This document shows, piece after piece, positions 17,382-25,378 of a stretch of 64,000 nt of DNA. A program made the translations under genes and the position numbers. Below the pieces are notes generated by a model. That model saw only the letters and a list, made by a program, of their open reading frames with translations, was not told the origin of the DNA and did no database searches. The number at the start of each line of letters is the position of its first letter. The first letter of the stretch is position 1. Source of the stretch: Erwinia sp. S63 (GTDB lineage: Bacteria; Pseudomonadota; Gammaproteobacteria; Enterobacterales; Enterobacteriaceae); contig NZ_JACVUP010000004.1 of the NCBI RefSeq assembly GCF_016625195.1, positions 248,001 to 312,000 on the forward strand. The letters are read 5' to 3'.

Positions 17382-18328
17382 AAGTCCAGCACCAGAACGG
17401 GCGAGTGCGCGCGTGAACAGCACAGCACGATGCAATCATTGGCCGCGCGCTCTTTTTGGCTTAACACCTCATCACGGTGGTCCGGTTCGCCCGACAACAC
17501 GCCGGTAATACAGGCTCCACACATGCCTTGTTCACAAGAGAGTTCAATTTCCACGCCCGCGTTTTCCAGTACTTCAGCGATGCTTTGCGCCTGGCCGACG
17601 GTGAAACGAGCCCCAGAGGAGGCGATCTCAATTTCAAAGCTGTCGTCTGCAAGGTGTGGGGCCACGTCCGGTTTGAACCGCTCACTGTACATCTGCTCAC
17701 TGCGCCAGCCATATTCCAGCGCCAGACTTTGCAGATGGGACATAAAACTCGCTGGGCCACAGGCCACCAATGCACCATTTTCCGGTGAACCCAACTCCGC
17801 AGGGTGATGAGTCCGAAGACTGTCGCCCTCAGCGCTGTAATGGATCATCGCGCGATCGCCGAGCAGTGCCAGACGCGGAGCAAAAGCCAGCTCATCCTGC
17901 CGCTTTAAATAAAGGTGCAGCACAAAATCAGCCTTCTGCACAGCTAGCGCTTCCGCCATCACTAACAGCGGCGTTAAACCGATGCCTGCCGCAAAAAGCA
18001 GAGTGCGCGGGGCATGTGGCAATGGGAAATGATTGCGAGGAGCCGAAATGGTCAGCACATCGCCGATGTGCAACTGATGATGCAACCACTGCGAACCGCC
18101 TTTAGAAGCGGGATCGAGGCGTACACAAATTTCATAGTGCGCCGCGTGAGCAGTTGAGCACAGTGAGTATTGGCGAGTAACGCCGATGGGCAGATGCACA
18201 TCAATATGCGCGCCCGGCGTAAAATGCGGGAGCGGCTGGTCGTTAGCACTGCCCAGCGTGAGTAATACGTTGCCAGCACCGTTTAACTGCTTTGCGATGA
18301 CGGTGACAGCCAGGTGTGTTGATTTCAT
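17378..18328 (-). CDS. FMN/FAD reductase with 2Fe-2S domain, PDR/VanB family
   Basis: This 316-residue electron-transfer protein has a flavin-binding barrel (RQYSLCS near 53-59), an NAD-binding domain (FAAGIGLTPLL near 112) and a C-terminal plant-type ferredoxin (CEQGMCGACITGVL, then a last Cys about 30 residues later, LCCSRA). Phthalate-dioxygenase-reductase and VanB proteins pass NADH electrons to a Rieske oxygenase. No oxygenase gene is present in this window, which is unusual. Either the oxygenase is encoded elsewhere or the partner is a different enzyme such as a demethylase. It is the first gene of the operon, divergent from the LysR gene. Confidence 0.85.
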   Translation of the reverse strand: MKSTHLAVTVIAKQLNGAGNVLLTLGSANDQPLPHFTPGAHIDVHLPIGVTRQYSLCSTAHAAHYEICVRLDPASKGGSQWLHHQLHIGDVLTISAPRNHFPLPHAPRTLLFAAGIGLTPLLVMAEALAVQKADFVLHLYLKRQDELAFAPRLALLGDRAMIHYSAEGDSLRTHHPAELGSPENGALVACGPASFMSHLQSLALEYGWRSEQMYSERFKPDVAPHLADDSFEIEIASSGARFTVGQAQSIAEVLENAGVEIELSCEQGMCGACITGVLSGEPDHRDEVLSQKERAANDCIVLCCSRAHSPVLVLDL

Positions 18329-18473
18329 AATCGGCCTGTCTGAACAGAGATGTCACAGCGCTAAAGCCGCGCATACCCTTGTTTTTATCCTGGCTGCGAT
18401 TATTATTTTGCCATCGTGTAAGCGTCCATCTGTTTAATTCGCATGATGTGTTGCAAAAAAGAGAGCACCCACT

Positions 18474-19412
18474 ATGTTCGCCTTCTCCCGTTTTTTACTG
18501 TATTTCACCGAAGTGGCGCGCCAGGGTTCACTGCGCAAGGCTTCGGAGGTGTTGCACGTTTCAGCCTCATCCATTGATCGACAGATCCTTCGCGTTGAGG
18601 AGCAGTTGGATATGCCGCTGTTTGAACGCCATCCATCAGGATTACGTATGACGGCAGCGGGTGAGATTTTGCTTAATGCGGCGAAAAACTGGCAGCGGGA
18701 GTTTGGTCGGGTTTGTACTCAGTTGGATGATTTGCGTGGATTACGTCACGGGCATGTGCATATCGCCACCATTGATGCGATAAATCGCGGCTTTTTTTCA
18801 TCGATCCTGCAACGGATTCGCGAAGAGTATCCCGGCATTTCCTTCACACTCACCACCATGAGCAATATCCATATTGCCAATGCGTTAACCGCCGGAGATG
18901 CAGATTTCGGCATTATGTTGAATCCGCAAAGTTCGCGTGAGCTGTTGGTGAAGTCTTTTGCTGATTTACGTCTGGGTATTGTGGTGAGCAGTCAACATCC
19001 ACTGGCAAAGCTGGAATCCATCCGATTCAGCCACTGCGAATCCTGGCCGTTTATCGTTCCTGCCGCGCCCCTGATGTTGGCCGATCCACTGGAAGCGCTG
19101 ATAAACAGTTCCGGTATTCGTCTCAATGAAGTTGGCCGCACCAATAACATTCATATGCTGCGTTCGCTGGTGCGTGATGGGGTGGGCATCAGTTTGATGT
19201 GCTGGCTGGATATTGTTGACGAGTATCGTCGGGGTGAATTGAAGTTCATTCCGCTAATCGACACGGTACTGAAACCCTTCACGTTGTCGTTGTGTGTGGC
19301 GCCACAGCGTCAATTGTCGATTGCCGCATCAATGATGTTACGCGAGCTGGAATCGTTTTTTGCCTTGATGCAGAGCGAAGAGGCACTGGCGGGAGTTGAA
19401 CAGTCGCGTTGA
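18474..19412 (+). CDS. LysR-family regulator of the divergent catabolic operon
   Basis: This 312-residue regulator has an N-terminal HTH (GSLRKASEVLHVSASSIDRQ, about 18-37) followed by a LysR effector-binding domain. The divergent arrangement and about 145 bp to the reductase start make it the likely activator of the eight-gene operon at 10748-18328, with the imported compound or an intermediate as inducer. The effector is unknown. A strong hairpin follows the stop codon. Confidence 0.85.
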   Translation: MFAFSRFLLYFTEVARQGSLRKASEVLHVSASSIDRQILRVEEQLDMPLFERHPSGLRMTAAGEILLNAAKNWQREFGRVCTQLDDLRGLRHGHVHIATIDAINRGFFSSILQRIREEYPGISFTLTTMSNIHIANALTAGDADFGIMLNPQSSRELLVKSFADLRLGIVVSSQHPLAKLESIRFSHCESWPFIVPAAPLMLADPLEALINSSGIRLNEVGRTNNIHMLRSLVRDGVGISLMCWLDIVDEYRRGELKFIPLIDTVLKPFTLSLCVAPQRQLSIAASMMLRELESFFALMQSEEALAGVEQSR

Positions 19413-19438
19413 CGTTGATTGCACCCTGGAAACAAGAA

Positions 19439-19468
19439 GCCCCAGCTTAGCTGGGGCATTGATTCTTG
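19439..19468 (+). terminator. Rho-independent terminator of the LysR gene
   Basis: Stem GCCCCAGC/GCTGGGGC with a 3-nt loop (TTA), followed by ATTGATTCTT. It stands 26 nt past the stop. Confidence 0.75.
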
Positions 19469-19627
19469 CGCTTAATGTCTTGGATCTGGCACCGCACGAG
19501 TCGGGAGAAGAACGTCAGACTAGCTACAAATGGAATTCTAATCGCATAAATTAAGGATTGCAATATCGCCGAATAGAGATCAGCGATATAACGTCTTTCA
19601 CGATATGGAAATTGGATAAAGCATCAC

Positions 19628-20608
19628 ATGCCTAAAAATTTTGATTTTACCGATATGGTAAAACTAACCTCTTCTGCTCGCCTTTCAAGCTATCGTTCCA
19701 TATTTACTATTGCTGATGATGCGGAGTTATTTGGTCTGTATAGCTGGAATCTTGAATTGTCAGGTGCTTTTTGTAGTCTGCTGCAGTTGATTGAAGTCGC
19801 TTTACGTAATGCCATAAACGAAGCAGGTAAGAAATATATTACAACTGAACATAATGTACATTGGTTTAACGTCATCCCCTACAGTTTGAGCTGTGAGATA
19901 AACTCTGATGTTAAATGTGATGATAAAGATAAGCTGGTTAAGCCTGCTAAAGTTAAAGGTTTTGAGAGTGGCATAGTAAAAGCTGAAAGAAACGCACGGA
20001 AGATGCTGCAGAAAAAATTAGGCAAAGATACATTAGCCACTCCGACCCTGGATCAGATTGTTTCTCAGACTGATTTCAGTGTATGGGAGCATATTCTCGA
20101 TAAGAGTTTTTATGATGGTGATGCCAGTAAGGGATATCTTTGGCCAAAGGGTTTCGCCACTGCGTTCAAGAAAATGCCGATGGTAACAGGTAAAAACAGG
20201 CAGTTTAAACAACGTGATATTATTCGTCGTAGAGTGGAAGCCGTCAGGGTGTTAAGAAATCGCGTAGCGCATAACGAACCAATCTGGAAAGATGCCTGTT
20301 TTATTGATCGATCTTCAGTAATACATTGTCTGGAAGAGAAAATTGCGGATATCGTTGAGTTAGCGTATTGGATATCACCCGTTTTGCATGCTTTTATCCG
20401 AGATGGAGCATTAGTGCAAAGGTTAAAATCGATTGTGTGTGCGTATGAAATGAATAACGCAATGTACCTGAATTTAAGTTCTAATATTGACAGTATGGAA
20501 ACGTTAATTCAGGTGTTGCAAGAGTGCCACGTATACAACAGAAGAATAATGATTCAGAATGAAAATATCAAAGCTATGGTCTGTGCGAATAAAAATCGGT
20601 TTTATTAA
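19628..20608 (+). CDS. Abi-like HEPN protein (putative abortive-infection RNase)
   Basis: This 326-residue protein has the Abi_2/AbiD/AbiF-like layout. A helical start carries LEVALRNAINE-type residues (LIEVALRNAINEAGKKYI, about 53-70), and a conserved RNRVAHNEPIW (about 210-220) contains the HEPN RNase motif R-x4-H (R-N-R-V-A-H). HEPN/Abi proteins are typically RNA-cleaving growth inhibitors used against phage. Base composition is clearly A/T-richer than the neighbours, which suggests horizontal gain. It stands alone between two terminators, with no antitoxin gene visible, so it would be a single-gene defence system if active. The function is inferred from family resemblance only. Confidence 0.75.
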   Translation: MPKNFDFTDMVKLTSSARLSSYRSIFTIADDAELFGLYSWNLELSGAFCSLLQLIEVALRNAINEAGKKYITTEHNVHWFNVIPYSLSCEINSDVKCDDKDKLVKPAKVKGFESGIVKAERNARKMLQKKLGKDTLATPTLDQIVSQTDFSVWEHILDKSFYDGDASKGYLWPKGFATAFKKMPMVTGKNRQFKQRDIIRRRVEAVRVLRNRVAHNEPIWKDACFIDRSSVIHCLEEKIADIVELAYWISPVLHAFIRDGALVQRLKSIVCAYEMNNAMYLNLSSNIDSMETLIQVLQECHVYNRRIMIQNENIKAMVCANKNRFY

Positions 20609-20634
20609 TCAACGTTAGAGCACTACATCGTTAA

Positions 20635-20670
20635 CAACGCCGAGAGAGCAGAAACTCCCGGCGTTGTTTT
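20635..20670. terminator. Terminator shared by the Abi-like gene and digH
   Basis: CAACGCCG/CGGCGTTG arms (8 bp, 16-nt loop) lie between the convergent genes. TTTT follows on the plus strand. Confidence 0.7.
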
Positions 20671-20675
20671 GAAAC

Positions 20676-21968
20676 TTAACTCCCCCAACGGCTGCGCAAA
20701 TAATTCACTGCCTGCTGCGTTTGCGGTTGGTTGAGATAATTCTCGCGGAACAGAATAGTGCCGTTAATTTGTGGCACAGAGTCATTAAGGTCGAGCTGTT
20801 TTTTCAGTTCCGGTACGCCACCATTAATCGTCCAGTCTGGCTCCATTTTGGAGGTTTCACCGACTTTATACAGCGCTACACCAATATAGAGACGGGTATG
20901 CGTGGGTTTGACTACATTGGCCCACCAGTTCGCGAGCACATCATAACGTGCAGCCTGGCGTGAAAACGGCCAATAAATCTGCGGCGCGATGTAATCTAAC
21001 AGGCCCATCTGCACCCATTTGCGCGTATCCGCGTAAGCTTCATCGTAGGCCGCTGCACCGCGCGTGTCTGAGCCAGCGGGATCGTGTGATACGTTGCGCC
21101 ATACACCGGCGGGGCTGACGCCGAATTCGACATTCGGTTTGAGCTTCTTAATGGTGCTAGACACTTGTTCAATCAACTGCTGAGTATTGTGGCGTCGCCA
21201 GTCCGCTTTCGAGGCGTATCCCTGACCATATTGGCGGAAGGTGGCGCTGTCATTCAGCGTTGAGCCGGGCGATTCTGCATAGAAATAGTCATCAAACTGC
21301 ACGCCATCAATATCGTAATTTGCAACCACCTCCGCCACGATGCTGGTGATCCAGTCGCGGGCATCTGGAATGCCTGGATCCAGCACAAAACGGTCACCTG
21401 CGGTGCGGATCCAGTCACGATGCAGAACGAATACACTGGCGGGATGCAGGGAAAGCGTGTTGTTGAGTTCCGTTACGGTGGAAGGTTTCACGTTTGTAGA
21501 GACGCGATAAGGGTTAAACCAGGCATGCACTTTGATGCCACGCTTGTGGGCTTCATCCAGCATAAACTGCAGCGGATCGTAACCGGGATCTTCCCCGATA
21601 TTCCCGGTCATCATATCTGACCAGGGCAGGATTTTAGAGCGCCACAGCGCTGTGCCATCGGGTTTAACCTGGAAGAAGACGGTATTAATGCCGAGACTTT
21701 TGAGCTTATCCAGCTTATCGGTCAGCGCCTTTTGCTGTTGGATGATGCGATTTGCCGGGCTGGCATTCACCGAGGCAATGGGCGGCCAGTCAAGACGCGA
21801 CACCGTGGTGAGCCAGACGCCGCGCACCGGTTCTGCATTAACGACTGGTTGCACGGGATGCGGTTTCGGCGTCACGGTCGGAAATGGGGTGACCAGGGAT
21901 TTAGGGGGCTCAGAACTGCAGCTAGCCAATAGCAGTGCAGCAGCCAATAAGGCGGCCGATTTTTTCAT
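20676..21968 (-). CDS. digH: Divisome-localised glycosyl hydrolase DigH (YddW-type lipoprotein)
   Basis: This 430-residue outer-membrane-type lipoprotein has a signal ending in the lipobox LASC (Cys near 17). The GHL10/DUF187 TIM-barrel follows, beginning RGVWLTTVSRLDWPP and including WFNPYRV, DGVQFDDYFY and GVSPAGVWRN. It is closely similar to E. coli DigH, which cleaves denuded peptidoglycan glycans and joins the divisome during cell constriction. Most motifs and the end (SRWGS) agree with my memory of the E. coli protein. A farther upstream in-frame start (about 22016) exists. I prefer 21968 because the signal peptide then begins MKKSAALLAAALLLASC, although its ribosome site is weak. Confidence 0.9.
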   Translation of the reverse strand: MKKSAALLAAALLLASCSSEPPKSLVTPFPTVTPKPHPVQPVVNAEPVRGVWLTTVSRLDWPPIASVNASPANRIIQQQKALTDKLDKLKSLGINTVFFQVKPDGTALWRSKILPWSDMMTGNIGEDPGYDPLQFMLDEAHKRGIKVHAWFNPYRVSTNVKPSTVTELNNTLSLHPASVFVLHRDWIRTAGDRFVLDPGIPDARDWITSIVAEVVANYDIDGVQFDDYFYAESPGSTLNDSATFRQYGQGYASKADWRRHNTQQLIEQVSSTIKKLKPNVEFGVSPAGVWRNVSHDPAGSDTRGAAAYDEAYADTRKWVQMGLLDYIAPQIYWPFSRQAARYDVLANWWANVVKPTHTRLYIGVALYKVGETSKMEPDWTINGGVPELKKQLDLNDSVPQINGTILFRENYLNQPQTQQAVNYLRSRWGS

Positions 21969-22154
21969 GGTGGCAACACGGGGGAAACGCGCGGAACAGG
22001 CTATGATAAACTCCATTTCTTTCAATTTACTGTTCGAAGAGCCTCATTCTCTTCTCATCAGCTATAAAGTCAATAAGAGCCCTCGGTAACGTTGTCATGC
22101 CATCTATGGCTAACGCTGCGCACGGGAACTCACTAAAAACAGGAATACACTGCC

Positions 22155-22481
22155 ATGACATATGAAGACCTTTACCGCCGCATCGCAATGATCGTTTTTA
22201 GCTGCGGACCGCAAGGTGCACGCGAGCTGATCGTAAAAGCCGAGCTATTTGCCGATGACGAGGGCGGTGAATACCAGTTCGATTACCTGGATGATAACGG
22301 CGAGCCAGACTGGTTTGAACCGGATGCACAGGCGATTGGGGATTTAACTGCAGCGCTAAAAGATTTTCAGCAATACTTCGTCGATCACGATATGACCGAA
22401 GGCAAGCCGGTGTGGAATAAGTGTGTGGTGGTCATCAACGTGCCGGAAGAGTCGATCAGCATTGATGTGCAATATGAATAA
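22155..22481 (+). CDS. Small acidic protein, possibly YezG/DUF600-like immunity family
   Basis: This 108-residue cytoplasmic protein is markedly acidic (AELFADDEGGEYQFDYLDDNGEPDWFEPD). It begins MTYEDLYRRIAMIVFSCGPQ and ends EESISIDVQYE. The overall pattern recalls YezG-type (DUF600) proteins, several of which are immunity proteins of polymorphic toxins, but the match is weak and no toxin gene is adjacent. It is a single gene between digH and gabP. No function is claimed. Confidence 0.55.
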   Translation: MTYEDLYRRIAMIVFSCGPQGARELIVKAELFADDEGGEYQFDYLDDNGEPDWFEPDAQAIGDLTAALKDFQQYFVDHDMTEGKPVWNKCVVVINVPEESISIDVQYE

Positions 22482-22515
22482 GGATTCGGGCATCCTTGCC
22501 CGGAGTCCTCTGGCG

Positions 22516-23910
22516 TTATGATCGCACTGCCACTAACGCCTCGCGCTCTCGTAAGGCGCGTTTACGATGCACGATGCGGCTGGTGATCAACACCGCCAAC
22601 GTGAGTAGACCGGTGGCAATGATCTCAGAGCGATGCGCCGGCATAAACAGCATTGAGACCAACACTCCCACGATGAACACCATGGTTGCCCAGGTTAAGC
22701 CTGGGAATAGCCACATGCGATAGCTTAACGTCTCACCTCGTGCCTCGCGTTTTTTGCGCAATACCAGATGCGAGGCCGCAATCACCAGATAAACCAGCAA
22801 TGCGATCGCACCGGAACTGGCCAGCAGGAACTCAAATACCGCTGCCGGTGCCAGATAGTTAGCGAATACCGCCAGGAACGCGGCGGCAGTCGAGGCAACC
22901 ACCGCAACCCAAGGTGTACCGCTGCGAGTGGTTTTAGAGGCCGCGGCTGGTGCATCCTGGCGACGGGAAAGCGAATAAAGCATGCGTGAAGCGGTGTAAA
23001 GCGCGGAATTAAGGCAGCTACACACCGCGATCAACACCACCACATCGACGATTTGTCGTGCGTAAGGAATATTCATCATCTCCATGGCCGTTTGATACGA
23101 ACCGGCTTTCATCAGCGATGGGGTATTCCACGGCACCAGCGCGATAACAATGAAGATCGACAGCAAATAAAACAGCGCAATACGCCAGATAACTGAGTTG
23201 GTGGCCTGCGTAATCTGCTTTTTCGGCTCGCGTGATTCCGCTGCCGCGATGGTGACAATCTCTGTACCCATAAAGGAGAACATGGTGGTCAGAATAGCAG
23301 CCAGTACGGCACCGATGCCGTTTGGCATAAAGCCGTGCGTGTCATAGAGATGGGAAATGCCCTGGGTGCTGCTCCCTGGCATCAGGCCAAATATCGCCAG
23401 GCTGCCGACAATCAGGAAGGCAACAATCGCGACCACTTTTAGCAGCGCAAACCAGAATTCGAACTCACCGTAATTCTTCACGCTAAACAAGTTGCTTATC
23501 GTCAGGAACAGGGTGATCGCCAGGGTGTATTCCCAGACGGCAATCTGCGGGAACCAACTGTGTAAAATCGTGCCTGCGGCATTGGCTTCCAGTGGAATCA
23601 CCAATACCCAGAACCACCAGTAAAGCCAGCCAATGGTAAATCCGGCCCAGCGTCCCAGCGATTTATCCGCGTAGGTGGAGAAGGAGCCGGAGTCCGGTGA
23701 GGCAACGGCCATCTCCGCTAACATGCGCATAATCAGTACCACCAGCGCACCCGCTGCGATGTAGGCCAGTAACACGGCGGGGCCTGCTTCGGCGATAGCA
23801 TGACCGGAACCGACAAACAGTCCGGCACCAATAACACCGGCAATGGATAACATTCGGACATGACGCGGCTTTAAGCCTTGCGCAAGCGCATCGGCATTCT
23901 GTGAACTCAT
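22516..23910 (-). CDS. gabP: Gamma-aminobutyrate permease GabP
   Basis: This 464-residue, 12-TM amino-acid permease (APC superfamily, AAT family) begins LKPRHVRMLSIAGVIGAGLF. It carries the family-typical GSGHAIAEAGPAVLLAY, SFMGTEIVTIAAAESREPKK and NSALYTASRMLY. Length (466 in E. coli) and context support GabP, which takes up GABA by proton symport. GGAG 7 nt before the ATG at 23910 sets the start. The gene lies just downstream of gabT on the same strand (about 95-nt gap) with a divergent MocR/GabR regulator. Confidence 0.87.
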   Translation of the reverse strand: MSSQNADALAQGLKPRHVRMLSIAGVIGAGLFVGSGHAIAEAGPAVLLAYIAAGALVVLIMRMLAEMAVASPDSGSFSTYADKSLGRWAGFTIGWLYWWFWVLVIPLEANAAGTILHSWFPQIAVWEYTLAITLFLTISNLFSVKNYGEFEFWFALLKVVAIVAFLIVGSLAIFGLMPGSSTQGISHLYDTHGFMPNGIGAVLAAILTTMFSFMGTEIVTIAAAESREPKKQITQATNSVIWRIALFYLLSIFIVIALVPWNTPSLMKAGSYQTAMEMMNIPYARQIVDVVVLIAVCSCLNSALYTASRMLYSLSRRQDAPAAASKTTRSGTPWVAVVASTAAAFLAVFANYLAPAAVFEFLLASSGAIALLVYLVIAASHLVLRKKREARGETLSYRMWLFPGLTWATMVFIVGVLVSMLFMPAHRSEIIATGLLTLAVLITSRIVHRKRALREREALVAVRS

Positions 23911-24006
23911 TGTTTTCTCCAGATTGTCTCTTGGACTGTGACTTGGCACAGCCTGGCTGCAGCAGGTGGATGACCAGCCCGTATTCGGGCTGGCTAAGCT
24001 GAGGGC

Positions 24007-25269
24007 CTACGAATCCTGGTGCGCGCTCAGCAAGGTGCTGAGAATCTCCAGCGCATGGCTGAATTGCGCATCCGGAATGGTGAGCGGATAGAGGAAGCGA
24101 ATCACGTTGCCCTGCGGGCCACAGGTCAGCAGCAGCAAACCGTGCGCCATGGCTTGTTGCTGGATGGCCTGAGCGGTTTGCGCCTCGGCAAACTCCACCG
24201 CGACCATTGAACCTAATGCGCGGATATCGGTGATCGCGGAGCAGTGGCGACGTGCCTCATTGAGGAATTCGACCAGTTGAGCACCCAGTTTCACTGAGCG
24301 CTCACACAGTTGTTCTTCAGCAATAATGTCCAGCACCGCATGCGCGGCGGCAATCGCCAACGGGTTTCCGGCGTAAGTGCCACCCAATCCACCTGGGCCA
24401 GGCGCGTCCATGATCTCTGCGCGACCACTCACCGCAGAGAGCGGCATCCCGCCCGCCAGGCTTTTCGCCATAGTGATCAAGTCTGGTTTAACGGTGTAAT
24501 GGTCCATGGCAAACAGCTTGCCGGTACGACCAAAGCCGGTTTGCACTTCGTCGGCAATCAGCAGAATGCCGTGCTGATCGGCCAGCTGGCGCAGGCGAAC
24601 GAAGAACTCAGCAGGAGCAATGTGGAAACCGCCTTCGCCTTGTACCGGCTCCAGCACAATGGCTGCCACGTCTTGCGGCGCGATGTCCTGAGTGAAGATG
24701 TCTTGCAGGCTCGCCATAGCATCATCAACGCTGATACCGGTCACGCTGTTGGGATAACGAGCGTGCCACACGGAAGCAGGCATCGGGCCGAAGTCACGCT
24801 TGTAAGGGGCCACTTTGCCGGTCATCGCCATCGTCATAAACGTACGGCCATGGAATGCGTTACCGAAGGTGATAATGCCGTGACGGCGCGTGGCGGCGCG
24901 CGCAACTTTGACGGCATTCTCTACCGCTTCAGCACCGGTTGAGAAAAAGGCGGTTTTGGCTTTTCCGGCAATAGGCACCACGCTGTTGATGCGCTCTGCC
25001 AGGCCGACATAGCTCTCGTAAGGCGTCACCTGGAACGCGGTATGGGTGAATTTTTCTAACTGGTCCGCGATGGCTTTCACAATGCGCGGATGACGGTGGC
25101 CGGTGTTGAGCACCGCGATACCACCAGCGAAATCAATCCAGCTGTTGCCTTCGACATCACGCAACGTGGCATTCTCTGCCTGATCGACATACCACTGGCA
25201 AAGATTACCGGTGCCACGTGGGAGTGCGTCATCTTTACGTTGTTGCAGCTGGCTGTTTTTACCTTCCAT
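24007..25269 (-). CDS. gabT: 4-aminobutyrate aminotransferase GabT
   Basis: This 420-residue class-III PLP transaminase converts GABA and 2-oxoglutarate to succinate semialdehyde and glutamate. The PLP lysine is in LITMAKSLAGGMPLSA (about 265) and the Asp of LLIADEVQTGFGRTGKLF coordinates the pyridine nitrogen. The length is close to E. coli GabT (426). It is the first gene of the gabT-gabP unit; gabD is not in the window. AGGA 6 nt upstream supports the start. An inverted-repeat array upstream marks the divergent control region. Confidence 0.87.
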   Translation of the reverse strand: MEGKNSQLQQRKDDALPRGTGNLCQWYVDQAENATLRDVEGNSWIDFAGGIAVLNTGHRHPRIVKAIADQLEKFTHTAFQVTPYESYVGLAERINSVVPIAGKAKTAFFSTGAEAVENAVKVARAATRRHGIITFGNAFHGRTFMTMAMTGKVAPYKRDFGPMPASVWHARYPNSVTGISVDDAMASLQDIFTQDIAPQDVAAIVLEPVQGEGGFHIAPAEFFVRLRQLADQHGILLIADEVQTGFGRTGKLFAMDHYTVKPDLITMAKSLAGGMPLSAVSGRAEIMDAPGPGGLGGTYAGNPLAIAAAHAVLDIIAEEQLCERSVKLGAQLVEFLNEARRHCSAITDIRALGSMVAVEFAEAQTAQAIQQQAMAHGLLLLTCGPQGNVIRFLYPLTIPDAQFSHALEILSTLLSAHQDS

Positions 25270-25276
25270 AACCTTT

Positions 25277-25337
25277 CCTTAGCGATAAGCGTCTTTACAA
25301 ATCACGACAAACACGCTTATTTATCCCTGCGCTAAGG
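25277..25337. promoter_or_regulatory. Nested inverted repeats in the gabT/MocR divergent promoter
   Basis: Two perfect 8-bp inverted repeats are nested: CCTTAGCG (25277-25284)/CGCTAAGG (25330-25337), and inside it ATAAGCGT (25285-25292)/ACGCTTAT (25313-25320). They lie between the divergent starts. This would suit binding of a dimeric MocR/GabR protein, but no published GabR motif is seen. Confidence 0.5.
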
Positions 25338-25378
25338 TTTGTTGCCAGAGCCACTTTTACAGAAAAGGATGGAGCCAA

